Shown piece by piece: positions 7,966 through 18,227 of a stretch of 64,000 nucleotides of DNA (positions are counted from its first letter, which is position 1; each line of letters opens with the position of its first letter). Below the pieces are notes generated by a model that had not been told where the DNA came from, did no database searches, and was given only the letters and a program-made list of their open reading frames with translations. Where the stretch lies: the NCBI RefSeq assembly GCF_002127215.1, contig NZ_NFUT01000007.1:1-64000 (forward strand), in the 5' to 3' direction. The position numbers and the translations under genes are program-made. Source of the stretch: Hydrogenophaga sp. IBVHS2 (lineage in GTDB: Bacteria; Pseudomonadota; Gammaproteobacteria; Burkholderiales; Burkholderiaceae_C).

Positions 7966-9596
7966 GACATCAGCGTGCAACTACTGTGCTGGCCGGGCTG
8001 GCTGTGCTGGCTGTCCTGGCTGCAGTCGGCGGCGCCGGCTGGTGGCTGGGGATCCAGCAGGGCAAGGCCGGCACCCTGCTGGTGGCCGGAGCCTCGGCGC
8101 CTGCCCAGGCAGCGGCCGGTGCAGGGCCGGCGGACATCGACCCTTCGCAATGGACCATCCCCCAGGGGGAGGAAGCCACCCGCCGGCACATTCGCGACGG
8201 GCTCAAAGCGGGTGACCAGGACCCGGTGACCGGCCGACGCATCCTGAACTACCACGACCCCATGGTGCCGGGCAAAAACTTCGACGCACCGGCGAAATCG
8301 CCGTTCATGGACATGATGCTGGTGCCGCGTTATGCCGGCACCGACGCGGCCGACGCCAGCAGCATCACGGTGAGCCCGCGCATCCAGCAGAACCTGGGGT
8401 TGCGAACCGCCCCGGTGGTGGAAGGGACCCTGGCGTCCGAGGTGACGGCGGTTGGCAACGTGGCCTGGAACGAGCGCGAGCGGGTGGAGGTGTCCTCGCG
8501 GGCGATGGGCTTCGTCGAGAAGCTCCATGTGAAGGCCACCTTCGACCGGGTGGCCGCCGGCGCGCCCCTGGCCGACCTGTATGTGCCCGAGTGGGTGGCC
8601 GCGCAGGAGGAATACCTGGCGCTGGCCCGGCTTGCGGGTGAGGGCGTCGACCCCCTGAAGGACGCCGCGCGCCAGCGCATGCGCCAGGCCGGCATGACCC
8701 CGGCCCACATCCAGCGGGTGGCGAGTTCAGGTGTGGTGCAGCCGCGTCTGACTCTGACCGCACCGTTGGCGGGCATCGTGAGCGAGCTGATGGTCCGCGA
8801 GGGCGCCACCGTCGCCCCGGGCATGGCGCTCATGCGACTGCAGGGCACCCGCACGGTGTGGGCCGAAGGGGCGGTGCCGGAAAGCCAGGCCGCGCTGATC
8901 GGGCCGGGCACGCGCGTGCGCACCACCAGCCCGGGCGCGCCTGGGGAAAGCTTCGAAGGTCGGGTGCAGACCCTGTTGCCCGAGGTCGATGCGGTCACCC
9001 GCACGGTGCGCGCGCGTGTCGAACTGGCCAACCCGCAAGGACGGCTGGTGCCCGGCATGCAGGTCAGTATGCGGCTGGAACCCCGCGCCGGCCCGGCCAC
9101 GCTGCTGGTACCCAGCGACGCCATCATCCGGACCGGGCGGCGCAGCGTCGTGATGCTGGCCGAGGATGGCGGTCGGTTTCGGCCGGTGGAGGTGGTGGCC
9201 GGCAACGAGGCGAATGGCCAGACCGAGGTGAAGGCGGGTCTGGAAGCGGGCCAGCGGGTGGTTCTGTCGGGACAGTTCCTGATCGACTCCGAGGCCAGCC
9301 TGCGGGGTCTGGAAGCACGCCTGAACCAGGAGCCGCCGGCCGGGGCCGCCCAGCCGCGCTACACCACCGATGCAGTGATCGATGCGCTCGCCGGCGACAC
9401 GGTCACGCTGACGCATCCCCCGATCCCGGCGCTCAGGTGGCCCGAGATGCAGATGGACTTCCGGTTGCCGCCGAAAGAGCGCCAGCCCCGGCGGATGGAG
9501 GTGGGGGACCGGTTGCAGATCGAGTTCGAGATGCAGGACGGTGACGTGCCGCAGATCACCGGCCTGAAGGTGATGCCGCCGGAGAAGACCCGATGA
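7962..9596 (+). CDS. cusB: RND periplasmic adaptor CusB with a fused C-terminal CusF domain
   Basis: A 544-aa membrane fusion protein. It has an N-terminal membrane anchor (about residues 12-32), a heavy-metal-binding segment (about 95-125, with YHDPMVPG and [11 protein letters not shown] corresponding to the Met-rich copper site of CusB), the barrel-sandwich/alpha-hairpin core (about 150-400), and a C-terminal CusF-like domain (about 466-540) with all four expected ligands (LTHPP and RWPEMQM). The start is the ATG overlapping the upstream stop. The much longer frame opening at 7323 lies inside the outer-membrane gene and is not used. Copper entering this adaptor can be supplied by its own CusF domain, a fusion seen in several proteobacterial CusB proteins. 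Confidence 0.93.
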   Translation: MRHQRATTVLAGLAVLAVLAAVGGAGWWLGIQQGKAGTLLVAGASAPAQAAAGAGPADIDPSQWTIPQGEEATRRHIRDGLKAGDQDPVTGRRILNYHDPMVPGKNFDAPAKSPFMDMMLVPRYAGTDAADASSITVSPRIQQNLGLRTAPVVEGTLASEVTAVGNVAWNERERVEVSSRAMGFVEKLHVKATFDRVAAGAPLADLYVPEWVAAQEEYLALARLAGEGVDPLKDAARQRMRQAGMTPAHIQRVASSGVVQPRLTLTAPLAGIVSELMVREGATVAPGMALMRLQGTRTVWAEGAVPESQAALIGPGTRVRTTSPGAPGESFEGRVQTLLPEVDAVTRTVRARVELANPQGRLVPGMQVSMRLEPRAGPATLLVPSDAIIRTGRRSVVMLAEDGGRFRPVEVVAGNEANGQTEVKAGLEAGQRVVLSGQFLIDSEASLRGLEARLNQEPPAGAAQPRYTTDAVIDALAGDTVTLTHPPIPALRWPEMQMDFRLPPKERQPRRMEVGDRLQIEFEMQDGDVPQITGLKVMPPEKTR

Positions 9597-12500
9597 TCGC
9601 CGGCCTGATCCGCTGGAGCATTGCCAACCGCTTTCTGGTGTTGCTGGCCACCGCGCTGCTGAGCGCCTGGGGCGTGGTGGCCCTGCAGCGCACGCCGCTG
9701 GATGCCCTGCCCGATCTCTCCGACACGCAGGTCATCATCCGCACCACCTGGCCCGGGCAGGCGCCGCAGATCGTGGAAAACCAGGTCACCTACCCGCTGA
9801 CGACCACCATGCTCTCGGTGCCGGGGGCCCGCGCGGTGCGCGGCTTCTCGATGTTCGGCGACAGCTTCGTGTACGTGTTGTTTGAAGACGCGGTGGACCC
9901 GTACTGGGCGCGCTCGCGCGTGCTGGAGTACCTCAACCAGGTGCAGGCGCGCCTGCCGCGCGGCGCCTCCTCATCCATTGGACCCGACGCCACGGGCGTG
10001 GGCTGGATCTACCAGTACGCGCTGGTCGACCGCACCGGTGGGCAGGACGTGGCGCAACTGCGCGCCCTGCAGGACTGGTTCGTGCGCTTCGAGCTCAAGA
10101 CCGTGCCGGACGTGGCCGAGGTCGCCAGCGTGGGCGGCATGGTCAAGCAGTACCAGATCGTGCTCGACCCCGACAAGATGGCCGCCTACCGCGTGACGCA
10201 GGCCATGGTGGCCGAGGCGGTGGCGCGGGGCAACCAGGAGGCCGGCGGTTCGGTGCTGGAGCTGGGCGAGGCCGAGTACGCGGTGCGCGCCAATGGCTAC
10301 CTGAAGACGCTCGACGACTTCCGCGCGATCCCGCTCATCACCAGCGCCAGCGGTGTGTCGGTGCGCCTGGGTGACGTGGCGCGGGTGCAGACCGGGCCCG
10401 AGATGCGGCGCGGCATCGGTGAGCTCAACGGCGAGGGCGAGGCCGTGGGTGGCGTGGTGGTGATGCGCTCGGGCAAGAACGCGCTGCAGACCATCGAGGC
10501 GGTGAAGGCCCGCCTGACCGAGCTGCAGCGCAGCCTGCCGGCGGGCGTGGAGATCGTGCCGGTGTACGACCGCTCGGGCCTGATCGAACGAGCGGTAAAG
10601 AACCTGGGCGAGAAGCTGGTGGAGGAGTTCATCGTCGTGGCGCTGGTGTGCCTGGCCTTTCTGTTCCACCTGCGCAGTGCCTTGGTGGCCAGCATCTCGC
10701 TGCCGCTGGGTGTGCTGATGGCTTTCATTGTGATGCAGCAACAGGGCATCAACGCCAACGTGATGTCCCTGGGTGGCATCGCGATCGCCATCGGCGCCAT
10801 GGTGGACGCGGCCATCGTGATGATCGAAAACGCGCACAAGCACCTGGAGCGCTGGGCGCACCAGCACCCGGGCGAAACGCTGCAGGGCGAGCCACGCTGG
10901 CGGGTGATCGGTGACGCCGCGGCCGAGGTGGGACCGGCGCTGTTCTTCTCGCTGCTCATCATCACGCTGAGCTTCATCCCGGTGTTCACGCTGGAGGCGC
11001 AAGAAGGCCGGCTGTTCGCACCGCTGGCCTTCACCAAGACCTATGCCATGGCGGCCTCCGCCGGTCTGGCTGTGACGCTGATTCCGGTGCTCATGGGATA
11101 TCTGATTCGCGGGCGCATCCCGGCCGAGACCGCCAACCCGTTGAACCGCGCGCTGATCGCGCTCTACCGCCCGGTGCTCGAAGCGGTGCTGAAGGCGCCG
11201 AAGCTCACGCTGGTGGTGGCGGCGCTGGTGCTTGTGGCCAGCCTGTGGCCGTTGCGCCAGCTGGGCAGCGAGTTCATGCCGCCGCTGGACGAAGGCGATC
11301 TGCTCTACATGCCCACGGCGCTGCCCGGCTTGTCCGCCGCCAAGGCGGCCGAGCTGCTGCAGCAGACCGACCGCCTGATCAAGACCATTCCCGAGGTGCA
11401 GAGCGTGTACGGCAAGGCCGGGCGTGCCGAGACCGCCACCGACCCGGCGCCGCTGGAGATGTTCGAGACCACGATCCAGTTCAAGCCGCGTGACGAGTGG
11501 CGTGCCGGCCTCACGCCCGAGGCGCTGATCGAAGAGCTCGACCGCACCGTGCGCGTGCCCGGTCTCTCCAACATCTGGGTGCCTCCGATCCGCAACCGCA
11601 TCGACATGCTGGCCACCGGCATCAAGAGCCCCGTGGGCGTGAAGGTGGCCGGGCCGGATCTCGCCACCATCGACCGCCTCACCGGCGAGATCGAGCGCGC
11701 GGTGAAAGACGTGCCCGGTGTGAGCAGCGCACTGGCCGAGCGGTTGACGGGCGGGCGTTACATCGACGTGGACATCCGCCGCAGTGACGCCGCGCGCTAC
11801 GGCCTGAACATCGCCGATGTGCAGGATATCGTGGCCGGCAGCGTGGGTGGCATGAACATCGGCGAGACGGTGGAGGGCCTGCAGCGTTTCCCGATCAACC
11901 TGCGCTACCCGCGCGAGCTGCGAGACTCGTTGCCCGAGCTGCGCGCACTGCCCATCGTGGCGCCCACCGGGCAACGCCTGGTGCTGTCCGACGTGGCCGA
12001 CCTGCGCATTACCGAAGGCCCGCCCATGCTGCGCAGCGAAAACGCGCGCCTGACCGGCTTTGTGTACGTGGACATCCGCGGGCGCGATCTGCGCGGCGCG
12101 GTGCTCGACATGCAGCGCGCGGTAGCCGAGCAGGTGGCGCTGCCCGCGGGGTACTCCGTGTCGTGGTCGGGGCAGTTCGAATTCCTGGAGCGCGCCACCG
12201 CCAAGCTCAAGCTGGTGGTGCCGGTCACGCTGCTGATCATCTTCGTGCTGCTGTACCTGATCTTCCGCCGCTTCGACGAAGCCTTGCTGATCATGTCCAC
12301 GCTTCCGTTCGCGCTGGTGGGTGGGGTGTGGTTCCTCTGGCTGCTCGGGCACAACCTGTCGGTGGCCAGCGTGGTGGGCTTCATTGCGCTGGCGGGTGTG
12401 GCGGCCGAGTTCGGCGTGATCATGCTGATCTACCTCAAGCAGGCCTGGCAGGAGCGGCTGGACGCCGGGCGCACCGATGAACTGTCGTTGCTGGAAGCCA

Positions 12501-12712
12501 TCCGCGAAGGCGCGGTGTTGCGGGTGCGGCCCAAGGCCATGACGGTGGCCACCATCGTGGCCGGCTTGCTGCCGCTGTTCTGGGGCATGGGCACCGGCAG
12601 CGAGGTGATGCAGCGCATTGCAGCGCCCATGATCGGCGGGATGATCAGCGCGCCTTTGCTGTCGCTGCTGGTGGTGCCTGTGGTCTACCGGTTGATGCGG
12701 AGGCCGCGCTGA
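9593..12712 (+). CDS. cusA: Heavy-metal RND efflux pump CusA (Cu+/Ag+)
   Basis: A 1039-aa inner-membrane RND transporter of the HME subfamily with twelve expected TM helices and two large periplasmic loops. The HME TM4 motif is present ([16 protein letters not shown]). Methionines occur at residues 573 (LLYM), 623 (PLEMFET) and 672 (RIDMLATG). These match the Met573/623/672 triad that binds Cu(I)/Ag(I) in E. coli CusA and argue for monovalent rather than Zn/Co/Cd export. It starts in an ATGA overlap with cusB. No terminator is obvious downstream. An IS66 remnant begins about 230 bases further on. Confidence 0.95.
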   Translation: MIAGLIRWSIANRFLVLLATALLSAWGVVALQRTPLDALPDLSDTQVIIRTTWPGQAPQIVENQVTYPLTTTMLSVPGARAVRGFSMFGDSFVYVLFEDAVDPYWARSRVLEYLNQVQARLPRGASSSIGPDATGVGWIYQYALVDRTGGQDVAQLRALQDWFVRFELKTVPDVAEVASVGGMVKQYQIVLDPDKMAAYRVTQAMVAEAVARGNQEAGGSVLELGEAEYAVRANGYLKTLDDFRAIPLITSASGVSVRLGDVARVQTGPEMRRGIGELNGEGEAVGGVVVMRSGKNALQTIEAVKARLTELQRSLPAGVEIVPVYDRSGLIERAVKNLGEKLVEEFIVVALVCLAFLFHLRSALVASISLPLGVLMAFIVMQQQGINANVMSLGGIAIAIGAMVDAAIVMIENAHKHLERWAHQHPGETLQGEPRWRVIGDAAAEVGPALFFSLLIITLSFIPVFTLEAQEGRLFAPLAFTKTYAMAASAGLAVTLIPVLMGYLIRGRIPAETANPLNRALIALYRPVLEAVLKAPKLTLVVAALVLVASLWPLRQLGSEFMPPLDEGDLLYMPTALPGLSAAKAAELLQQTDRLIKTIPEVQSVYGKAGRAETATDPAPLEMFETTIQFKPRDEWRAGLTPEALIEELDRTVRVPGLSNIWVPPIRNRIDMLATGIKSPVGVKVAGPDLATIDRLTGEIERAVKDVPGVSSALAERLTGGRYIDVDIRRSDAARYGLNIADVQDIVAGSVGGMNIGETVEGLQRFPINLRYPRELRDSLPELRALPIVAPTGQRLVLSDVADLRITEGPPMLRSENARLTGFVYVDIRGRDLRGAVLDMQRAVAEQVALPAGYSVSWSGQFEFLERATAKLKLVVPVTLLIIFVLLYLIFRRFDEALLIMSTLPFALVGGVWFLWLLGHNLSVASVVGFIALAGVAAEFGVIMLIYLKQAWQERLDAGRTDELSLLEAIREGAVLRVRPKAMTVATIVAGLLPLFWGMGTGSEVMQRIAAPMIGGMISAPLLSLLVVPVVYRLMRRPR

Positions 12713-12938
12713 GTCAGGTGAGTGGCGAGCGAACGCTGATGACGGCCTTACAACACGTCCCACTGAGTCGAGCGGGTATTTTTCCGTTCGTTACCCACAG
12801 GGACTGTGCTCTAACCTGTGGATAACCAAGTGGACAACGCCCGCAGGCCACGGCCAGCATGATATGCGGGCTGCTGCTCAAAAGTTGGGCGTTGCTGATG
12901 CCTGAGTTCACCCCTGACACCAAGCCAGTCGGTGACGG

Positions 12939-13124
12939 CTGCAACTGCACGCCACAGCAGCCCACCCATTGCGCCAGGGTGGAGTGGGGGATGGCGAGGC
13001 CAGCTCGGCTGAAGATCGCTTCCGGGCGGTACAGCGGCAGGTGGTCGGCGTACTTGGCCACCAGAACCATGCACTGTGCAAGCACTGGCACGCGCGCACC
13101 AATGGCGCATGCCCCAATTGGCAA
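12939..13124 (-). pseudogene. IS66-family transposase (TnpC) remnant
   Basis: About 62 residues read like the central part of IS66 TnpC: a LAQCMVLVAKYADHLPLYR segment followed by an AGLAIPHSTLAQWVG-like stretch. Homology stops near residue 62, and the open frame continues to 12714 with unrelated sequence. No start codon, no DDE residues and no tnpA/tnpB are present, so this is a decayed fragment. The sequence between cusA and this remnant (12713-12938) shows no gene. The remnant marks the right edge of the copper island as an insertion or deletion scar. Confidence 0.75.
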
Positions 13125-13350
13125 GCACCGGTCTGCGCTTCAGAGTCAGAGCACAGTGATGACACCTCGTGCAACTCACCCGGTTAGCATTTCGGGTTGA
13201 TCAATGAAATCAACAACGGTCAGCAGGTACAGTTACGGCCTATGTACGGTATCGGACAGACCGTCATTTGATTCTGGCCGATCCTGCGAGATCTACAAAT
13301 CTATCGGCGAGCCTCGTCCTGTGACAGTAGTCAACTTGGAGGTGAGCCAC
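13125..13350. other. Non-coding scar between the IS66 remnant and the Crp fragment
   Basis: This stretch has no credible gene. It is less GC-rich than the flanks and may contain the original promoter of the truncated Crp/Fnr gene, since GGAGGTGAGCCAC precedes the ATG at 13351. No IS end could be assigned. Confidence 0.4.
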
Positions 13351-13629
13351 ATGACTGAACCCGACGATCCTCGCAAGAATCAACTGCTTGCGTGTTTACC
13401 GGATGCAGAGTGGCAGCGTTGGAAGCCCATGCTCGAGTTGGTCCACTTGCCCCTTGGCAAGGTCCTTTACGAATCCGGGGAGCAGATGACATTCGTCTGC
13501 TTCCCCACGACAGGTATCGTTTCGCTCCTGTACGTGCTGGAGAACGGCTCTTCGGCCGAAATCGCAGTGGTTGGAAATGAAGGCGTGGTTGGCATCACCC
13601 GCAGCGCCTGCGGAGCACCGCAAACGTAA
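13351..13629 (+). pseudogene. Truncated Crp/Fnr-family transcription regulator
   Basis: The frame is open from 13204, but the family-like start is ATG at 13351, with GGAGG about 8 bases upstream. The 92-aa product covers the first two-thirds of a cyclic-nucleotide-like sensor domain (LLACLPDAEWQRW, LGKVLYESGE, FPTTGIVSLLYVLENG, EIAVVGNEGVVGI) and then runs into a foreign tail, TRSACGAPQT, and stops. The dimerisation helix and HTH domain are missing, so it cannot bind DNA. The break just after GVVGI indicates a deletion or insertion junction. About 250 bases with no recognisable gene follow (13630-13879). Confidence 0.75.
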
Positions 13630-13879
13630 TGGCTGCTATGCTGCCCACCTTCAGGTGACCGCTTCGGGCCCATACCGGCCATCGCCCAGATCCAAAGCCG
13701 CGCGTGGCGCCTTCTACGAAGCTGTCATCGCCGGCATGTAATGCGACCTGGTTGAGCTGTGAGTCGGTTCGCAATCGCTCCGTAGTCGCAGACACCACGT
13801 GCAATCACCCACAATCCGGCCCGTACGCACCCACGCTGCTTCTACAGGCGATAGCTCGCACCCTGCTAACAGGACTCCC

Positions 13880-14557
13880 ATGACCAACACCGCCCGATTT
13901 GAGCTCTTCTCTTTTTGGCGCACCTCCGCGACCTACCGCGTCCGCGTCGCCTTCAACCTCAAGGGCGTGACGCCGCAGGAGCACACCATCAACCTCGATG
14001 CCGGCGAGCAGCGCAGCGAGGCTTTCCTCAAGATCAACCCGATGGGCGCGATTCCGGCGCTCGTGGACCACGGTCCGGGTCAGCCGCAGACGCCCCTGAC
14101 GCAGTCGCTGGCCATCCTGGAATTCATCGAGGAGAGCTTTCCGACGCCCGCGCTGCTGCCGACCGATGCGCACGGCCGTGCCCGCGTGCGTTCCTTTGCG
14201 GCCATGCTGGCGGCAGACACTCACCCTTTGATCACCCCGCGGGTCAAGAAGTACCTCACCACCCAAAGCGGCTTCGATGATGCGGCCTGGCGTGCCTGGC
14301 AGATCCACTGGTTCATGACGGGCTTGCAGGCCTTGGAGCAACGCTTGACCACTGAGCCCGGCACCGGCACCTTCTGCCACGGCGACACGCCGACGATTGC
14401 CGACATTTGTCTGGCCAGCATCATCGCGGTGATGCGCGTCTTCAAGATCGACGTGCCGGGCATTCCGACCGTGATGCGGGTGATGGCCGCCTGCGAGCAG
14501 CTGGAGGCCTTCGCCGCGGCGGATCCAAGCCGGCAGGTGGGCGCACCGAAGGCCTGA
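13880..14557 (+). CDS. maiA: Maleylacetoacetate isomerase (zeta-class GST)
   Basis: A 225-aa zeta-class glutathione transferase. The N-terminal thioredoxin-like domain (about residues 1-90) carries the SFWRTSATYRVR active-site region and the GSH-binding stretch NPMGAIPALVD...QSLAILEFIEE. The C-terminal helical domain has the conserved GDTPTIADICLAS motif. The family isomerises maleylacetoacetate to fumarylacetoacetate in tyrosine/homogentisate breakdown, or maleylpyruvate in the gentisate pathway. No other gene of either pathway is nearby, so the substrate cannot be fixed and it may be a general detoxification GST. ATG at 13880 is preferred over an upstream in-frame start at 13799 because homology begins there. 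Confidence 0.85.
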   Translation: MTNTARFELFSFWRTSATYRVRVAFNLKGVTPQEHTINLDAGEQRSEAFLKINPMGAIPALVDHGPGQPQTPLTQSLAILEFIEESFPTPALLPTDAHGRARVRSFAAMLAADTHPLITPRVKKYLTTQSGFDDAAWRAWQIHWFMTGLQALEQRLTTEPGTGTFCHGDTPTIADICLASIIAVMRVFKIDVPGIPTVMRVMAACEQLEAFAAADPSRQVGAPKA

Positions 14558-14764
14558 CGGACGCCTTGGGCGGCGTCTCGGAGCGCCGCCGACCCTTCAA
14601 AGGCCCCGGCGAGCCCGCGCCCCGGTGCTGAATTCCTGCCATTTCCAGACACCGCCTCGCCAGATCCAGACAAGCGATCCTGGGTGCTCGCCATAAATTT
14701 GTCTCCAGCCGATGCCACGGAATCGCGGCGCACCGGTCCCCAGCAGCAATCAAGGAGACACACC

Positions 14765-15952
14765 GTGACGAGTTCAAAGACAAAGGCCACGCTGGACAGC
14801 GTGCTCACCCAAACCACTCAACGCCATGGCGGCGCACCGGGCGTGGTGGCCATGGCGACGGATCGCAATGGCAACTTCTACGAGGGGGCCTCCGGGACGC
14901 GAGAGCTGGGACAGGATCGACCGATGACGACCGACAGCGTCTTTGCGATCTTCTCCACCACGAAGGCGCTGACCGGCACCTGCATCATGCAGCTGGTCGA
15001 GGAAGGTCGCATCTCGCTCACCGACGATGCCGGCAAATACGTGCCCGAGATTGACCAGCTCCAGGTGCTCGACGGTTTTGGTGCAGATGGTCAGCCCCGC
15101 ACGCGTGCGCCCAAGCGCAAGATCACGATCAACGATCTGATGCTCCACACCTCGGGGCTGTGCTACGAGTTCTTCAGCGCCGATGACCTGAAGTACCGCA
15201 CCGCCAAAAACATCCCGACGGTGGTGTCCAGCAGCTTCGATTCGATCCGCACGGTGCTGCTCCATGAGCCGGGCGCTGCGTGGACCTACGGCGTCAACAT
15301 CGACTGGCTGGGGCGCATCGTCGAGCAGCAGCGCGGCAAGCGCCTAGGCGAGGTGATGAAGGAGCGCATCTTCGGGCCGCTGGGCATGAACGAGATCGGC
15401 TTCCAGATGAGCGAGGCGATGAAGGCCCGGCGCGTGACGATCCACGATCGCGCGGCCGACGGCAAGCTGACCCCGCTCCCCGACCTGGTGCTGCCCGATC
15501 CGCCGCCGATGGACATGGGCGGCCATGGCCTGTATGCCACGGTGGGCGAGTACATGAAGTTCATCCGCATGATCCTGAATGACGGCGCCGGCCCGAACGG
15601 CCGTGTGCTCAAGGCCGAGACCGTGCAGCAGATGTCGCAGGACGGCCTTGCCGCCCTCGGGCTGTCGGTCGGCGGGTGGACCACGTCGATCCCGTCGCTC
15701 AGCAACACCGGCGAGTTCTTCCCGGGCACCGCCAAGGGATGGGCCTACACCTTCATGACCAACCGCGAGCGCACGCCCTCGGGCCGCCCCGCCAACTCGT
15801 TGATGTGGGCCGGCCTGGCCAACTGCTTCTACTGGATCGACCGCAGCAGCGGCATCGGGGGCTACTGGGCGACCCAGATTCTGCCGTTCCAGGACACGGC
15901 GTCGTACCCGGGCTTTGTGGATTTCGAGACGGCCGTCTACCATCACCGGTAA
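14765..15952 (+). CDS. Serine hydrolase, beta-lactamase/esterase (EstB-like) family
   Basis: A 395-aa class C beta-lactamase-fold hydrolase. GTG at 14765 has AAGGAG eight bases upstream and is preferred to the ATG at 14684. The catalytic SxxK motif is S64-T-T-K67 (IFSTTKAL), and the conserved Tyr is Y175 in TYGVNIDWLG. The C-terminal part contains MGGHGLYATVGEYMKF, typical of EstB-like esterases and D-aminopeptidase-like enzymes. There is no signal peptide, so it probably acts in the cytoplasm as an esterase or amidohydrolase rather than a true beta-lactamase. An AraC-type regulator follows 42 bases downstream on the same strand, probably in one operon. Confidence 0.85.
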   Translation: MTSSKTKATLDSVLTQTTQRHGGAPGVVAMATDRNGNFYEGASGTRELGQDRPMTTDSVFAIFSTTKALTGTCIMQLVEEGRISLTDDAGKYVPEIDQLQVLDGFGADGQPRTRAPKRKITINDLMLHTSGLCYEFFSADDLKYRTAKNIPTVVSSSFDSIRTVLLHEPGAAWTYGVNIDWLGRIVEQQRGKRLGEVMKERIFGPLGMNEIGFQMSEAMKARRVTIHDRAADGKLTPLPDLVLPDPPPMDMGGHGLYATVGEYMKFIRMILNDGAGPNGRVLKAETVQQMSQDGLAALGLSVGGWTTSIPSLSNTGEFFPGTAKGWAYTFMTNRERTPSGRPANSLMWAGLANCFYWIDRSSGIGGYWATQILPFQDTASYPGFVDFETAVYHHR

Positions 15953-15994
15953 GCCGCTGACTTCTGCGGCGCACGCCGTGAGGAGTAAACCGGC

Positions 15995-17005
15995 ATGGAA
16001 GCGATCCGCAACGTCCTGGTCACCGACGTCACCGGTGCCCCCAGCACCCGCCACCGTCTGGTGGCGTCGACGGACTGGGACGAAGTCCAACACTGGTGCA
16101 AGCAGGTCTACATGCCATATGACGCGGCACCGGTCGGGCTCGTGCGGCAGCCTGACTCGGTGCTCGACGCCATCCGCATCGGGCACTTCACGCTTAGCCG
16201 GTTCAGCTACGGGGTGCCGGTACACCTGACCGGGTTTGCTGCGGAGGCCGGCACTGGCATGGTCCTCACGACCCTGCGCGGTGCCATTCGGCATTGGTCG
16301 AGCGGGCGCGAGTATGCGGACACGGGTGTCGGCGAAGCCTTTCTCGTGGACAACTCGCGCACCCACTACTGGCTCGACGCCGATCCGCATCATCTGCAGG
16401 TCAATCTGACCTTCCAGCATGATGCAATGGCCGCGCTCCACGAACGCTGGTTCGGCGCGCCGGCCGACGAGCGGATGTGGGCTTGCAAGTTCCGCTTCGG
16501 CGGTGCGCAGTCCAGCTGGATCAGCCTGTTGTCCTATGTGTGCCGCTGCATCACCGAGATGCCGGACGCGGTGGAGCAGGGGCCACTGGGGCGGCACTTG
16601 GAGGAGATGATCGGCCTGCACCTGTTGACGTTGTGGCGACAGCAGCTGGAGAGCCCGCAGGAGCCGACGGTGCACCGATTGGTGCCCCGCCATGTGCTGC
16701 TGGCCGAACAGCACATGCGAGTCCATGCTCCGGACGCGCCCACCTTGAGCGAACTGGCGAGAAGCGCCGGCGTCAGCGTGCGGACCCTCAATGCGGCGTT
16801 TCGGGAGTTCAGGGGCTGCACGCCGATGCAGTGCCTGCGCGACATCCGCCTGAACGGCGTGCGCGCCGAATTGCTGGTGGCCCCCCCGCAGAGCAAGGTT
16901 CGAGACGTTGCCGAGTCCTGGGGCTACGCTAACCTAGGCATGTTTGCCGCCAGCTACCGCAACAGGTTCGGCGAATCGCCCTCGGCGACGCTTTCTCGGC
17001 GCTGA
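15995..17005 (+). CDS. AraC-family transcription regulator
   Basis: A 336-aa protein with an N-terminal AraC-binding-like beta domain (about residues 20-200) and a C-terminal two-HTH AraC/XylS domain (about 235-335: LSELARSAGVSVRTLNAAFREFRGCTP and the second HTH VRDVAESWGYANLGMFAASYRNRFGESP). GAGGAG lies about 10 bases before the ATG. It lies directly downstream of the serine hydrolase gene and probably controls it in response to a substrate. The effector is unknown. About 226 bases without a recognisable gene follow (17006-17231). Confidence 0.87.
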   Translation: MEAIRNVLVTDVTGAPSTRHRLVASTDWDEVQHWCKQVYMPYDAAPVGLVRQPDSVLDAIRIGHFTLSRFSYGVPVHLTGFAAEAGTGMVLTTLRGAIRHWSSGREYADTGVGEAFLVDNSRTHYWLDADPHHLQVNLTFQHDAMAALHERWFGAPADERMWACKFRFGGAQSSWISLLSYVCRCITEMPDAVEQGPLGRHLEEMIGLHLLTLWRQQLESPQEPTVHRLVPRHVLLAEQHMRVHAPDAPTLSELARSAGVSVRTLNAAFREFRGCTPMQCLRDIRLNGVRAELLVAPPQSKVRDVAESWGYANLGMFAASYRNRFGESPSATLSRR

Positions 17006-17231
17006 ACGCATTCGGGGCGATGTCTGTGAGACGGAGCAGTTCGGCGGTAGAAGGTCGACGAGCCGACGGCAGGTCCCCGGGCAGGCAACTGCCGAGTGGC
17101 CGTTGTTCGGCAACCAGCCGGCCGTCCGCTCGTGGCCGAAGGCTGACATTCTCATCGCCAAACTAAGGTGATTCTGGCCCCTCTATATCTCCGGCATGGC
17201 CAGATGGCCAGTTGGGTGGGGCGAGACAGTC

Positions 17232-18227
17232 TTACGCGGCCTCATCGATAACAGGCACTCGCTGCAAGTCCATGCCGGGCAGTACCCGCTTCGCCCAGTC
17301 CGTTGCGAGTGCTTCCAGAGCGATGCGCGATCGCTCAAGAACAACCTCCTTGGGCTGTCGGAAGCGCCCATCGTCCCCCTGGAAGAGGCGGGACATCTGC
17401 AGCATCAATCGACCGTTTTTGGCCACGAGTCGATGGCATGTCGCCATCTGGGGCAAAGGCGCCAATGCTCTCAGGAAGGCCAGCTTGGCCTCTTTGTCGA
17501 AAGCGATGCCGCTCAATGACTCGTTGAAGCCGAAGTAGCCCTTGACCAGCCGTTCGAACAGCTCGGGCGAGTAGTTCTCAAGCTGGGTGACCGACATGGC
17601 TGCGGGCATCCTTGGCTCGATGTCGCCGGTGATTCCCGAGTGCAGTCGCACAGTGACATAAAAGTGCTCGATCCGAGTCTGATCAGCTCTTTCTGATTCC
17701 CAGGTCTGGAAATACAGATAGCCGGGCTCTTCATCGAACACGGTTTCAACGGATGAGAGGGAGCCTTGGACCGTGCCGAGCTCGCTGTTGCGCTTGGCTC
17801 GATCGAATCTCCCGAAGAACACCAATGACGTACCAGCGAGAACCAGTAACCCCAGAAAGCGGAGCCAGAGGTGCCGGCGCCAATCGGCGACATCTTCAGC
17901 GGTCAACATGTCGATGCCTCCGACGCGAAGCCCCAGGATCTTGCCGGCTTCGTCCACCTGGGCAACGGCGGTTGTGTGGGTTACCCGAGCCCACTTGTGG
18001 ATGTTTTTGCAGCCGGGTATCTCGCAACGTCCTGAGTAGCCGTCACCGACAAAAGGCACCTCGGCTCCTCTTCGAGCCGCATGCCGCTCCGAAATCCCCG
18101 CGATTTCACGAAGCTCACCAACTTGGCGTCCTTCGTACAGCTCGTAGGCGGTAGCAAGTGCCCAGAGTGACGTGGCGATGAAGAAGCCGAGAGCAAGGGC
18201 TCGGCGGTTGGCGTTGACGATTAACAT
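17232..18227 (-). CDS. Orphan two-TM membrane protein of unknown function
   Basis: The frame is open from 18404, but the product most likely starts at ATG 18227 (MLIVNANRR), directly before the first membrane helix (about residues 10-30). This leaves 331 aa. A periplasmic segment with CEIPGCKNIHKW follows, then a second helix (about 118-138: LWLRFLGLLVLAGTSLVFFG) and a cytoplasmic C-terminal half with no recognised domain. Codon use and GC are less extreme than in neighbouring genes. It stands alone between an AraC gene and a repeat-rich junction, which fits acquired cargo. No function is proposed. Confidence 0.6.
   Translation of the reverse strand: MLIVNANRRALALGFFIATSLWALATAYELYEGRQVGELREIAGISERHAARRGAEVPFVGDGYSGRCEIPGCKNIHKWARVTHTTAVAQVDEAGKILGLRVGGIDMLTAEDVADWRRHLWLRFLGLLVLAGTSLVFFGRFDRAKRNSELGTVQGSLSSVETVFDEEPGYLYFQTWESERADQTRIEHFYVTVRLHSGITGDIEPRMPAAMSVTQLENYSPELFERLVKGYFGFNESLSGIAFDKEAKLAFLRALAPLPQMATCHRLVAKNGRLMLQMSRLFQGDDGRFRQPKEVVLERSRIALEALATDWAKRVLPGMDLQRVPVIDEAA

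Noticed and set aside
9971..12763. 930-aa minus-strand open frame under cusA
   Set aside because: His/Gln/Arg-rich composition typical of the antisense of a GC-rich gene; the plus strand encodes a clear RND pump.
14765..15952. Antibiotic-resistance beta-lactamase
   Set aside because: The fold and SxxK match, but there is no signal peptide and the EstB-like features favour an esterase or amidohydrolase.
17006..17231. Short frames after the AraC gene resembling recurring intergenic peptides (MSAFGHERT-like)
   Set aside because: Probably a dispersed non-coding repeat, not a gene; no second copy in the window to confirm.
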